The notes: a model not told the origin generated them from the letters alone. Shown: positions 1 through 7,681, counted from the stretch's first letter. The stretch: 15,228 nt of DNA from Methylotenera_A sp036676175 (GCA_036676175.1 JAKFDL010000010.1:1-15228); one strand, 5' to 3'. Numbers and translations are program-made.

Positions 1-470
1 ACGAGAGCGGCATCATAGGAGAGGACCCTAACGGCATCCCAAACAATCTAATGCCGTATATTTCGCAAGTAGCAGTGGGGCGTTTGCAAGAGCTCAGTGT
101 GTTTGGCTCAGATTATCCCACGGCAGATGGGACAGGGGTGCGTGATTACATTCATGTCGTTGATTTGGCATTGGGCCATTTAGCGGCCTTGCGGGCACTG
201 AATAATTCTGCCGGTTTGATTACGGTTAATTTGGGAACAGGTAAGGGGTGTAGTGTACTGGAGCTGGTGAAAGCATTTGAGGCTAGCTCTGGCAAGGCTG
301 TGCCGTACCGTATTGTAGCTCGCCGCCCTGGCGATGCTGCTACTTGCTATGCAGATCCAAGCCTTGCTGAATCATTATTGGGCTGGCGGGCCAAGTTAGA
401 CATTCACGCCATGTGTCGCGATGCTTGGCGCTGGCAATCCAATAATCCTCAAGGTTATACGGGTGACTAA
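1..470 (+). CDS. galE: UDP-glucose 4-epimerase, C-terminal part (5' end outside window)
   Basis: This is the last 155 or so codons of GalE, the NAD-dependent short-chain dehydrogenase-type epimerase that interconverts UDP-glucose and UDP-galactose in the cytoplasm and supplies sugar nucleotides for polysaccharide. The frame is open from base 3, before the first in-frame ATG at 51, so the gene starts upstream of the window. Seen in the sequence: the GEDPNGIPNNLMPYI block, the family hallmark DGTGVRDYIHVVDLA, then NLGTGKG and the C-terminal RRPGDAATCYADPSLA segment, all in the order expected for GalE. It ends in TAA at 468-470. The next gene is convergent and encodes an exopolysaccharide sugar transferase, which suggests that this galE serves surface polysaccharide synthesis. 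Other members of the epimerase family are possible, but the C-terminal blocks fit GalE best. Confidence 0.95.
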   Translation, partial: ESGIIGEDPNGIPNNLMPYISQVAVGRLQELSVFGSDYPTADGTGVRDYIHVVDLALGHLAALRALNNSAGLITVNLGTGKGCSVLELVKAFEASSGKAVPYRIVARRPGDAATCYADPSLAESLLGWRAKLDIHAMCRDAWRWQSNNPQGYTGD

Positions 471-476
471 GCAGTG

Positions 477-513
477 AACCGAGCCTAGATGATTAACTCG
501 GTCGTGCTCGGTT
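477..513. terminator. Inverted repeat between convergent genes, possible bidirectional terminator
   Basis: AACCGAGC at 477-484 is matched by GCTCGGTT at 506-513, an 8-bp perfect stem with a 21-nt loop. A second ACTCGGT within the loop (496-502) offers an alternative, shorter hairpin with the left arm. It sits in the 64-bp gap between the convergent galE and sugar transferase stops. There is no T-run on either side, so a canonical Rho-independent terminator is not shown. Confidence 0.35.
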
Positions 514-534
514 ACGCTTAATAATTAATATAGC

Positions 535-1971
535 TTAATAAGCGCTATTACCACTGAGTTTGAAAGTGGTGAGAAGTAATATTTTAATATCTAGCCATAC
601 TGACCAGTTGTTAATGTATTCAATATCGGATTCAACGCGCTGAATCATTTGATCGATGTCTTTTGTTTCTCCCCGCAGTCCCCGTACCTGGGCAAGACCA
701 GTGATGCCCGGCTTAATGTGATGTCGCGCAAAATAATCAAAAATTCTTTGTGAGTACTCTGTGTCATGTTGCATGGCATGCGGTCTGGGCCCAACTAAAG
801 ACATATCACCTTTTAGCACATTAAAGATTTGCGGTAGCTCATCAAGACTGGTTTTACGTATAAAAGCGCCTACACGGGTGACTCGGCTGTCATTCTTTTC
901 GGCTTGTTTTAGCTTACCAGGTTCTTCTTTGTGAACATACATACTGCGAAATTTCCAAATCTTGAATGATTTTCCACTCCACCCAGCACGGTTTTGCCTG
1001 AAAAAAACGGGTCCTGGGCTATCTAACTTAACGGCTAATGCAACTAGCAGCAAAATTGGACTAATGACAATCAATATGAGAGCCGACAGCACTCTATCCT
1101 CAATCGCTTTTTGCAGTAAGCGCATCCCTATTAATGGGGTTTCTGATAGCGTCACCACTGGAATACCAGAGATTTCTTTCACGCTATGATTCATTAATCG
1201 CAGCGCAAATATGTCTGGAATCCAATGAATCGAAACATATTTATCAAGCACACTCATATAAATTTCTTCTAAAGCTTGAGATGACTTAAGCGGTGTAACG
1301 ATATAGATGATACTAATGTTGTGCTGGTCAATTAAGGCAGGCAGATCTTGGATATCGCCTAATATGTCAGGGTCACGTTTTCTTCCCGATGTCTTTCTTC
1401 CAGAACCTTTGATATCCCCAGGCAGTTGCACAAACCCGACGACTTGCTCACCTATCCAGGGGTTACTGGAAATTTTTTGCTGTAAATAATAGGCCAACCG
1501 ACTTTGTCCAACAATCAATACTTTTTCGTTTTGTTGCGGGTTAAGAATAATTTTTCTATACATAACCCTGAAAGCGGCATGCAAAAATAGCTGAGCGAAG
1601 TAGCCTATGACATATAGCTCTCCCATTAAGTACCGAGAATAGGTTTCAGTTTGTTTGGTTAAGAACGCTATTACAATCAACATCAAGAAAGTAAGTGACC
1701 AAGCTTTTAATAGGTCAGTCGCCTTGTCTAGAAAAGAACCATTGCTTCTATAAATAGCAAATTTGTCATAGGTAATCGCCAATATGCCCAGTAATACCAG
1801 CAACATCACCATATAGGGGCTGGTTATTCCACCAATATATAAAAAATGATATTGAACAAGCCCCCATGTCACGCCTATTACGGCCATACCATCTAGCAAT
1901 TGTTGAATCGTATTGCTTAGGTTGTTGCGTCTTTGTAAAATTGCCCTTGAATTTTTTTTTCTATAAGCCAT
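535..1971 (-). CDS. Undecaprenyl-phosphate sugar phosphotransferase (WcaJ/EpsB-type initiating glycosyltransferase)
   Basis: This is a polyprenyl-phosphate hexose-1-phosphate transferase, the membrane enzyme that loads the first sugar (often glucose-1-P from UDP-glucose) onto undecaprenyl phosphate to start exopolysaccharide repeat-unit assembly. The 478 residues match the usual length. Hydrophobic segments near 27-45, 53-71, 90-107 and 115-135 form the N-terminal membrane part. A CoA-binding-like Rossmann domain (VLIVGQSRLA at 151) covers about 145-265. The catalytic domain begins with a re-entrant helix at 295-316 (containing SP at 304-305), then SPGPVFF (318-324), KFRSM (340-344), the LDELPQ acidic pair D377/E378, VGPRPH (393-398) and KPGITGLAQV. 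A basic insert near residues 189-200 (GSGRKTSGRKR) is unusual. No strong Shine-Dalgarno precedes the ATG. Substrate sugar is not determined; the neighbouring galE is compatible with glucose or galactose. Confidence 0.92.
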   Translation of the reverse strand: MAYRKKNSRAILQRRNNLSNTIQQLLDGMAVIGVTWGLVQYHFLYIGGITSPYMVMLLVLLGILAITYDKFAIYRSNGSFLDKATDLLKAWSLTFLMLIVIAFLTKQTETYSRYLMGELYVIGYFAQLFLHAAFRVMYRKIILNPQQNEKVLIVGQSRLAYYLQQKISSNPWIGEQVVGFVQLPGDIKGSGRKTSGRKRDPDILGDIQDLPALIDQHNISIIYIVTPLKSSQALEEIYMSVLDKYVSIHWIPDIFALRLMNHSVKEISGIPVVTLSETPLIGMRLLQKAIEDRVLSALILIVISPILLLVALAVKLDSPGPVFFRQNRAGWSGKSFKIWKFRSMYVHKEEPGKLKQAEKNDSRVTRVGAFIRKTSLDELPQIFNVLKGDMSLVGPRPHAMQHDTEYSQRIFDYFARHHIKPGITGLAQVRGLRGETKDIDQMIQRVESDIEYINNWSVWLDIKILLLTTFKLSGNSAY

Positions 1972-2398
1972 TTGGGTTTACCATAATTTAATAAATATTT
2001 TATTCAGTCGAGAATCATGAGTAAAATTTGGTGAGATATTTGAGCTGAAAATTACATTAGTGACAAACATTATAATTGATGCCAATTAGTAAAAATAATT
2101 TAAGAAATTAATTTTATCAAAGCACAATCACGCTAAATCGCGTGGCTATTCATTTGAGGTATCTAATGTTACTAGGATTGCTTATAAATTAATATAGGCG
2201 TGCAAGCAAATTTAATGTACATAACCAAATTATCTTATTGATTAATAATCAATTATCAGTTTTATAAAGTAGAGGTTTGTCAGTAAAAAATACATTAAGG
2301 GAGTTAGGCCTATTTCATAGTACAATAAACCCCTGCAGTGATTGAATTTGCTAACTTAAAAATAGCTTAAGTAACTGAAATATAAGAGATTTATAACT
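1972..2398. other. AT-rich intergenic region, no gene seen
   Basis: These 427 bases separate the sugar transferase start from the tRNA-Leu 3' end and hold no convincing ORF on either strand. They probably carry the promoter of the minus-strand sugar transferase: a TATAAT on the minus strand lies at 2069-2074, about 100 nt upstream of its ATG, but no good -35 partner is visible. Short dyads are present: CACGC/GCGTG at 2129-2144, a 17-bp palindrome at 2237-2253, and ACTTAA/TTAAGT at 2354-2372. The last lies just downstream of the tRNA on its own strand but is too AT-rich to call a terminator. Confidence 0.6.
2237..2253. repeat. 17-bp palindrome ATTGATTA-A-TAATCAAT
   Basis: There are two perfect 8-bp inverted arms (2237-2244 and 2246-2253) around a single central A. 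It lies in the AT-rich intergenic stretch, about 265 bp upstream of the sugar transferase ATG. The symmetry resembles a regulator-binding site, but I recognise no specific regulator and AT-rich DNA produces such dyads more often than average. Confidence 0.5.
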
Positions 2399-2483
2399 TG
2401 GTGCCCGGAAGAGGACTCGAACCTCCACATCTCTCGATACAGGTATCTGAAACCTGCGCGTCTACCAATTCCGCCATCTGGGC
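2399..2483 (-). tRNA. tRNA-Leu, anticodon CAG
   Basis: The minus strand folds into a class II tRNA of 85 nt with an encoded CCA end. D arm GGCGGAATTGGTAGACGC, anticodon stem CAGGT/ACCTG with loop TTCAGAT (anticodon CAG, reading CUG), variable arm ATC-GAGA-GAT, and T arm GGAGG-TTCGAGT-CCTCT. The acceptor stem GCCCAGA/TCCGGGC has an A5-C68 mismatch. Position 37 is A, whereas E. coli tRNA-Leu(CAG) has G37. No other tRNA or rRNA is adjacent. The upstream minus-strand promoter at 2492-2520 supports expression as a single transcript. Confidence 0.96.
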
Positions 2484-2491
2484 ATGCTTGG

Positions 2492-2520
2492 ATTATACAG
2501 GTGTATACGACACAGCTGAA
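2492..2520 (-). promoter_or_regulatory. Promoter of tRNA-Leu(CAG) with overlapping palindrome
   Basis: On the minus strand a perfect -10 TATAAT (plus coordinates 2492-2497) follows a weak -35 TTCAGC (2515-2520) after 17 bp. Only 8 nt separate the -10 from tRNA position 1, so the primary transcript would start close to or at the mature 5' end. A palindrome TATACA-GG-TGTATA (2494-2507) covers most of the -10 and part of the spacer. The same 60-bp gap must also hold the start signals of rnr on the other strand. Confidence 0.65.
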
Positions 2521-2543
2521 CAATGCGCCGAATTTTATAGAAA

Positions 2544-4985
2544 GTGACTACTTTGTCAATAAAAAAACACAGAAACAATGATCCACACGCCTCACGAGAG
2601 GCAGCGCAATATGAGACACCCTTGCCCAGCCGCGAGCTTGTGCTGCAAGTATTAGCGGATCAAGGTGTGCCATTGAGTATTGAGCAAATTTATACACTAC
2701 TAGATATTGGTCTGGATGAACGTGATAATTTTAACAAGCGCCTCAATGCCATGGAGCGTGAAGGCCAAATTATGCGCAACCGTAAGGGCGCGTTATGTTT
2801 GGCGGAGAAAATTCATGCCATAGCTGGCACTGTACAGGGTCATCCCGATGGCTTCGGCTTTTTGGTGCCTGATGATAAATCCAAGCATCCTGAGGATTTA
2901 TTCTTAGGTCCGCGTGAGATGGCACAAGTGATGCATGGCGACCGCGTCATGGTGCGCATGGCTGGGCTAGATAGAAAAGGCAGACCCGAAGGCAAAATTG
3001 TAGAAGTGCTAGAACGCGGCACTAAAAATCTGGTTGGACGCGTGATACAAGGCCAAGGCGTGACCATTGTGGCCGCCGAGGATAAACGTATTAATCAAGA
3101 CATTTTGATTCCTTACCATCTCGATATGGGCGCTAAGCCTGGCCAAGTGGTAATGGTAGAGTTGACTGAGCAACCCTCCGCGCATGCACACCCAATGGGT
3201 AAAGTAGTGCAAATTTTGGGCAACTACGCCGATAGCGGCATGGAAATTGAGATTGCACTTAGAAAACATAAATTACCGCATCAGTTTTCACCAGCTGCAC
3301 TCAGCCAGGCAGAAAGTATTCCCAAGCTAGTTCAGTCAGCAGACTATCAAGGGCGAATTGATTTACGTGAAATGCCGCTGATTACCATTGATGGCGAAAC
3401 AGCACGTGATTTTGATGATGCTGTTTATGCTGAGAAGCAGGGTGCAGGTTGGCGTTTGGTGGTGGCGATTGCTGATGTGAGCTTTTATGTGAAACCTGAC
3501 GATGCACTGGATAAAGATGCGTTTGAGCGTGGTAATTCGGTGTATTTTCCTCGGCGTGTGATTCCCATGTTGCCGGAGGCGCTTTCTAACGGACTGTGTT
3601 CGCTCAACCCTGATGTAGAGCGGCTATGTATGGTTTGCGATATGCAGATAGATGCTTTTGGTGTGGTGAAACAATACAAATTTTACCCATCTGTGATGCG
3701 TTCTAAAGCCCGCATGACCTATACAAAAGTAGCGGAAATGCTGGAAAATCCGCTAGGTGAAACAGCGCAAGAATATGCGCACGTTATGCCGCACGCACAA
3801 AATCTGTATGCGCTGTTTAAGTTAATGCTGACGCAACGCGAAAAACGCGGGGCGATAGAGTTTGAATCCATCGAAACCATGATGATGTTTGATGACAATG
3901 GGAAAATTGAACGCATTGTGCCGGTCAGTCGTAACGACGCTCACAAGCTGATTGAAGAATGTATGTTGGCAGCTAACGTATGTGCGGCAGATTTCCTAAA
4001 ATCACGTGAGCACGCGGCTCTGTATCGAATCCATGAAGGCCCTACACCTGAGAAATTAGAAGCCTTGCGCACATTTATGGGTGAAGTGGGGTTTGGTGTG
4101 GGCGGTGGCGAAAAGCCACACGCTAAAGATTACAGTAAGTTGATGCAGCAAATTAAAGATCGCCCAGACGCACAACTGTTACAGACGGTACTGCTGCGTT
4201 CTATGCAGCAAGCGGTGTACAGTCCCGATAATGTCGGCCATTTTGGACTGGCTTATGAGGCCTACGCGCACTTTACTTCACCTATTCGCCGCTATCCTGA
4301 TTTGCTGATTCATCGCGCTATTAAAGCCGTGGTCAATGGCGAAAAATACAACGCTAAAGACTGGAACATGCTAGGCGCTCACTGCAGTATGACGGAACGC
4401 CGCGCTGACGACGCCACGCGCGACGTGAATAACTGGCTTAAATGTTATTTTATGCAGGATAAAATTGGTGAAGTATTTGAAGGCACAGTAGCCGGCGTAA
4501 CCAGTTTTGGCGTATTTGTGGCATTAGATGGCGTATATGTGGAAGGTTTGGTGCATGTCACTGAGCTTGGCAACGATTATTTTAACTACGACAAAGCGCG
4601 CCATGAAATGGTCGGAGAGCGTACTGGTGCGCGCTTTAGGCTGGGGGATAGGCTCACCGTAAAAGTGGCACGGGTAGACTTAGAAACTAGCAAAATCGAC
4701 TTTACTTTAATTAGTCATTCATCACACTTAAAAACGAATTTTTCGAAAACAGATGCTCTACAATCCAATATCCATGCAGCTTCTAGGGTAGGAAAAAGTA
4801 ACACGTTAAATGTGAATAAACAAAAAGTACCGACAGATTTCAAGCCATTGAGCACGCGTGCGCTAGAAAAAGCTAAGAATGACCGTAGTGGTGGCGGTAA
4901 AAAAGTTGCCAAACCTGCCGCGCCTAATAAATCTAAAGCCCAAAAGCCTAAAAGTAACAAAAATAAAAGTAAACCTAAGAGATGA
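2544..4985 (+). CDS. rnr: Ribonuclease R (3'-5' exoribonuclease)
   Basis: RNase R is a processive 3'-5' hydrolytic exoribonuclease of the RNase II family that degrades structured RNA; in E. coli it is induced by cold and takes part in rRNA and tmRNA quality control. The 813 residues show the family order: an N-terminal helix-turn-helix-like region (about 25-90), cold-shock domains (GTVQGHPDGFGFLVPD at 95-110 and a second at about 160-230), the RNB catalytic domain with DGETARDFDDAV (aspartates 283, 289, 291, 292) and HFTSPIRRYPDLLIHR (576-591), an S1 domain (about 640-725), and a Lys-rich tail from about 775. The longest frame starts at GTG 2544. TTG 2553 is a good alternative: AGAAAG lies 7 nt upstream and the product would begin MSIKKHRNNDPHASREA, closer to typical RNase R. 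It is followed 33 bp later by rlmB, probably as an operon. Confidence 0.97.
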   Translation: MTTLSIKKHRNNDPHASREAAQYETPLPSRELVLQVLADQGVPLSIEQIYTLLDIGLDERDNFNKRLNAMEREGQIMRNRKGALCLAEKIHAIAGTVQGHPDGFGFLVPDDKSKHPEDLFLGPREMAQVMHGDRVMVRMAGLDRKGRPEGKIVEVLERGTKNLVGRVIQGQGVTIVAAEDKRINQDILIPYHLDMGAKPGQVVMVELTEQPSAHAHPMGKVVQILGNYADSGMEIEIALRKHKLPHQFSPAALSQAESIPKLVQSADYQGRIDLREMPLITIDGETARDFDDAVYAEKQGAGWRLVVAIADVSFYVKPDDALDKDAFERGNSVYFPRRVIPMLPEALSNGLCSLNPDVERLCMVCDMQIDAFGVVKQYKFYPSVMRSKARMTYTKVAEMLENPLGETAQEYAHVMPHAQNLYALFKLMLTQREKRGAIEFESIETMMMFDDNGKIERIVPVSRNDAHKLIEECMLAANVCAADFLKSREHAALYRIHEGPTPEKLEALRTFMGEVGFGVGGGEKPHAKDYSKLMQQIKDRPDAQLLQTVLLRSMQQAVYSPDNVGHFGLAYEAYAHFTSPIRRYPDLLIHRAIKAVVNGEKYNAKDWNMLGAHCSMTERRADDATRDVNNWLKCYFMQDKIGEVFEGTVAGVTSFGVFVALDGVYVEGLVHVTELGNDYFNYDKARHEMVGERTGARFRLGDRLTVKVARVDLETSKIDFTLISHSSHLKTNFSKTDALQSNIHAASRVGKSNTLNVNKQKVPTDFKPLSTRALEKAKNDRSGGGKKVAKPAAPNKSKAQKPKSNKNKSKPKR

Positions 4986-5018
4986 GCAAGACAGCAATGA
5001 AAGAATTGAGTTTGAACC

Positions 5019-5792
5019 ATGAGTGATGCGCGTATTTTATTTGGCTTTCACGCCGTATTAAGCCGTATGCGCCAGCATGCGACGAGCATTGAAGAAATTT
5101 TAATTGACCGCGATAGAATCGATGCGCGCATGAAGGACTTACTCAACTTGGCCGAAAATGCCAATGTGCGGGTGATGCAAGTGGATAGAAGCCGTTTGGA
5201 TGGCTTAGCAGGCATAAATGGTCGACATCAGGGTGTACTGGCGCGCGTGGTAGATACGCCGATACCATACAAGGATATTCACGATATCTTGGAAAGTGAT
5301 TTAACTGAGCCGCCGTTCTTTTTGGTGTTAGATGGTGTGGAAGACCCTCATAATCTGGGTGCTTGCTTGCGTGTGGCTGATGCCATGGGGGTGCATGCAG
5401 TCATAGCCCCTAAAGATAGGGCTGTAGGCTTAAATGCCACCGTGCGCAAGGTGGCTAGCGGCGCGGCGGAAACTGTACCGTTTATAGCGGTGACGAATTT
5501 AGCACGGACTTTACGCGAATTAAAAGACGCAGGTGTATTTGTTGTGGGTACGGCTTTAGATGCTCCTAATGGTATGGATGCGCCCGCTAGTCTGTTAAAC
5601 ACTAAGTTGGATGGGCCAATTGCGATTGTTTTAGGATCAGAAGGGGATGGTATACGTCGTCTAACAGCAGAAACCTGTGATGCGCTGGTAATGATTCCAA
5701 TGTTTGGATCAGTTGAAAGCTTAAATGTAAGTGTAGCAAGCGGAATTTGCCTGTATGAGGCACGTCGCCAACGCAGCTTAGTTAAAGCTTAG
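5019..5792 (+). CDS. rlmB: 23S rRNA (guanosine-2251-2'-O)-methyltransferase
   Basis: RlmB is a SPOUT (TrmH-family) enzyme that uses S-adenosylmethionine to 2'-O-methylate G2251 in the peptidyl-transferase P loop of 23S rRNA. The 257-residue length is normal. An L30e-like substrate-binding domain occupies about 6-80 (FGFHAVLSRM; GRHQGVLARV). The knotted catalytic domain carries motif 1 DGVEDPHNLGACLRVA (105-120, with N112 and R118), motif 2 LGSEGDG (205-211, E208) and motif 3 IPMFGSVESLNVSVA (226-240). The ATG at 5019 gives a standard N-terminus; its Shine-Dalgarno is weak. It lies 33 bp after rnr, a frequent pairing in proteobacteria, and its TAG overlaps the stop of the convergent mqo by 4 bp. 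Confidence 0.96.
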   Translation: MSDARILFGFHAVLSRMRQHATSIEEILIDRDRIDARMKDLLNLAENANVRVMQVDRSRLDGLAGINGRHQGVLARVVDTPIPYKDIHDILESDLTEPPFFLVLDGVEDPHNLGACLRVADAMGVHAVIAPKDRAVGLNATVRKVASGAAETVPFIAVTNLARTLRELKDAGVFVVGTALDAPNGMDAPASLLNTKLDGPIAIVLGSEGDGIRRLTAETCDALVMIPMFGSVESLNVSVASGICLYEARRQRSLVKA

Positions 5793-7267
5793 GCTAGTTT
5801 GAGCGTTTTTAAAGTGTGTTGACGCACTTGTTGTAGCAAACTAGCATCGTCAATCAGTGACTGGCCATAAGAGGGCACTAAAGTACGCATTTTGGCTGCC
5901 CAAGCTTTGCCTTGCAACTGTGTAGTAAAACAGCGTTCTATCACGTTAATCATGACCTGCACGCTAACCGATGCGCCAGGCGAAGCGCCCAATAAGGCGG
6001 CCAGGCTGCCATCTTGAGTGGTGACGATTTCGGTGCCGAACTCTAATTTCCCCCAGTTTTCCTCACAGTTTTTAATAATTTGCACTCGCTGGCCTGCGCT
6101 GGCTAATTGCCAATCCTGCGAGCTGGCTTGTGGCAAAAACTCACGCAAGGCAGTCATCCGCTGTTCGTGGCTTTGCGCGGCTTCTTTGACCAAATACTTG
6201 GTGAGATCCAAATTATTTTTGCCGACACCGAGCATGGCTTTTAGATTGCTGGCTTTAACAGATTTCATTAGATCTAGCTTTGAACCTTGCTTTAAAAATT
6301 TAGTGGTAAAACCGGCAAATGGCCCAAACAGTAGAGCCGGTTTGCCGCTGATCATGCGCGTGTCTAAGTGTGGCACCGACATTGGCGGTGCACCCATGGC
6401 TGCTTTGCCGTAGACTTTAACTTGGTGTTGTTCTATTACTTTTGGGTTATTGCAAATAAGCCATTGCCCACTGACTGGAAAACCACCATAGCCTTTGGCT
6501 TCTGCTACTTTGGCTTTTTGCAGCAAGGGTAGCGCACCTCCGCCTGCGCCTAAAAATACAAACTTGGCATTAATGGTTCTAGCGTGTTTGGTTGTTTTGT
6601 TATAAGTATTAACATGCCATATATTTTTGATTTGTTTGAGTTTTTTTACTTGCGTATTATTCAGCAAGCTAAAGTTTTTCTGTGTGCTTAAATACGCCAC
6701 CATGAGGCGGGTAAGGGCGCCAAAATCGATGTCTGAACCATGCGCCACATAACTTGCTGCCAACCTGGTTTTGTCATTACGCAGTGCCATCATCAGCGGC
6801 ATCCAAGCCTGTAGTTGTTTAAAGTCATCGCTGTATTGTATGTCAGCAAATAAATGATGCTGTTTAAGCAGTTCAACCCGTTGCTTTAAAAAGGCAACGT
6901 TTTTATCGCCCCATACAAAGCTTAAATGCGGGGTTTTATTAATAAATTTCGTGGGAACAGGCAGTACACCATTATTCACCAGATGCGACCAAAACTGCAG
7001 AGAGACCTCAAATGCAGCGTTAATCTCTAATGCACGTTTAATATCGATGCTGCCATCATCTGCTTGCGGCGTGTAATTCAGCTCACAGTAGCCTGCGTGG
7101 CCTGTCCCCGCGTTATTCAGAGCATCAGAGCTTTCTAATGCTACTTCAGGTAGCTGTTCCAGCATGGTAATACTGAGCGTAGGATCTAGTTGTTGTAGTA
7201 GCATGCCCAAAGTGGCACTCATGATGCCACCGCCTACTAACAACACATCGGTTTCTAGATTTTTCAT
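5789..7267 (-). CDS. mqo: Malate:quinone oxidoreductase
   Basis: Mqo is an FAD-dependent, membrane-associated enzyme that oxidises malate to oxaloacetate and passes electrons to the quinone pool. It replaces or complements NAD-dependent malate dehydrogenase. Within 492 residues (normal length) there is an N-terminal FAD-binding VLLVGGGIMSATLG, the family hallmark NNAGTGHAGYCELNYTP (51-67), a second nucleotide-binding-like VFLGAGGGALPLLQKA, then GGFPVSGQWLICNNP and GAPPMSVPHLDTR. The ATG at 7267 has no clear Shine-Dalgarno. A Rho-independent terminator for infA sits in the 54-bp upstream gap, so mqo needs its own promoter or readthrough. The gene is convergent with rlmB and overlaps it by 4 bp. 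No sign of disruption is visible. Confidence 0.96.
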   Translation of the reverse strand: MKNLETDVLLVGGGIMSATLGMLLQQLDPTLSITMLEQLPEVALESSDALNNAGTGHAGYCELNYTPQADDGSIDIKRALEINAAFEVSLQFWSHLVNNGVLPVPTKFINKTPHLSFVWGDKNVAFLKQRVELLKQHHLFADIQYSDDFKQLQAWMPLMMALRNDKTRLAASYVAHGSDIDFGALTRLMVAYLSTQKNFSLLNNTQVKKLKQIKNIWHVNTYNKTTKHARTINAKFVFLGAGGGALPLLQKAKVAEAKGYGGFPVSGQWLICNNPKVIEQHQVKVYGKAAMGAPPMSVPHLDTRMISGKPALLFGPFAGFTTKFLKQGSKLDLMKSVKASNLKAMLGVGKNNLDLTKYLVKEAAQSHEQRMTALREFLPQASSQDWQLASAGQRVQIIKNCEENWGKLEFGTEIVTTQDGSLAALLGASPGASVSVQVMINVIERCFTTQLQGKAWAAKMRTLVPSYGQSLIDDASLLQQVRQHTLKTLKLA

Positions 7268-7280
7268 AAAAATTGTACAA

Positions 7281-7309
7281 TAAAAAAGCCAGCATTGACG
7301 CTGGCTTTT
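7281..7309 (-). terminator. Rho-independent terminator of infA
   Basis: Read on the minus strand, AAAAGCCAGC, a 6-nt loop GTCAAT, and GCTGGCTTTT form a 10-bp perfect stem that runs into six T (plus 7282-7287). It starts 12 bp after the infA stop and ends about 14 nt before the mqo ATG, so it separates two co-directional genes. Confidence 0.9.
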
Positions 7310-7321
7310 AAATAAGTTCTA

Positions 7322-7582
7322 TTAGTAAGTGCGTCTTTTGGGTGGTGTGTATGGCGTTTTAGATTCAATATGCCTAAACGTGATGCGACCATTATTGATA
7401 TCGTAAGGCGAAAGCTCTAGCGTCACTTTATCGCCAGCCAAAATACGAATATGGTTCTTCTTCATTTTTCCGCCGGTGTAGGCCACCAATTTATGACCAT
7501 TCTCAAGCGTAACGCGATAACGCGAATCAGGTAGAATTTCGTCTACCACACCATTCATTTCAATTAACTCTTCTTTTGCCAC
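7322..7582 (-). CDS. infA: Translation initiation factor IF-1 (extended form)
   Basis: IF-1 is an S1-like OB-fold protein that occupies the ribosomal A site during initiation. The core is unmistakable: MAKEELIEMNGVV, ENGHKLVAYTGGKMKKNHIRILAGDKV and SPYDINNGRITFR. At 86 residues it is longer than the usual 72, with a basic C-terminal extension after the OB fold (IESKTPYTPPKRRTY). Many betaproteobacteria carry a second infA of about this size away from the ribosomal protein operon, and this is likely that copy. Translation starts at GTG 7582, with GGAG 7 nt upstream of it. It is divergent from the cspA-like gene, with 300 bp between them, and ends at a strong terminator. Whether it is the only infA in the genome cannot be told from the window. 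Confidence 0.95.
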   Translation of the reverse strand: MAKEELIEMNGVVDEILPDSRYRVTLENGHKLVAYTGGKMKKNHIRILAGDKVTLELSPYDINNGRITFRHIESKTPYTPPKRRTY

Positions 7583-7681
7583 TACAGGGCTCCAATCATT
7601 TTTTAAGACTCAAACCAAGCTTGAGAATGCCACTGAGAACAAAACACAACAATATACACACTTGCGACTAAATGCAGGCGC

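Noticed and set aside
4715..5020. Leucine- and phenylalanine-rich open frame on the minus strand, membrane-protein-like
   Set aside because: It is antisense to the Lys-rich tail of RNase R; AAA/AAG codons read backwards give TTT/CTT, which makes the apparent hydrophobic protein an artefact.
6018..6413. Open frame of 131 codons on the plus strand
   Set aside because: It lies entirely antisense to the well-supported mqo gene, has no recognisable domain and no start signals.
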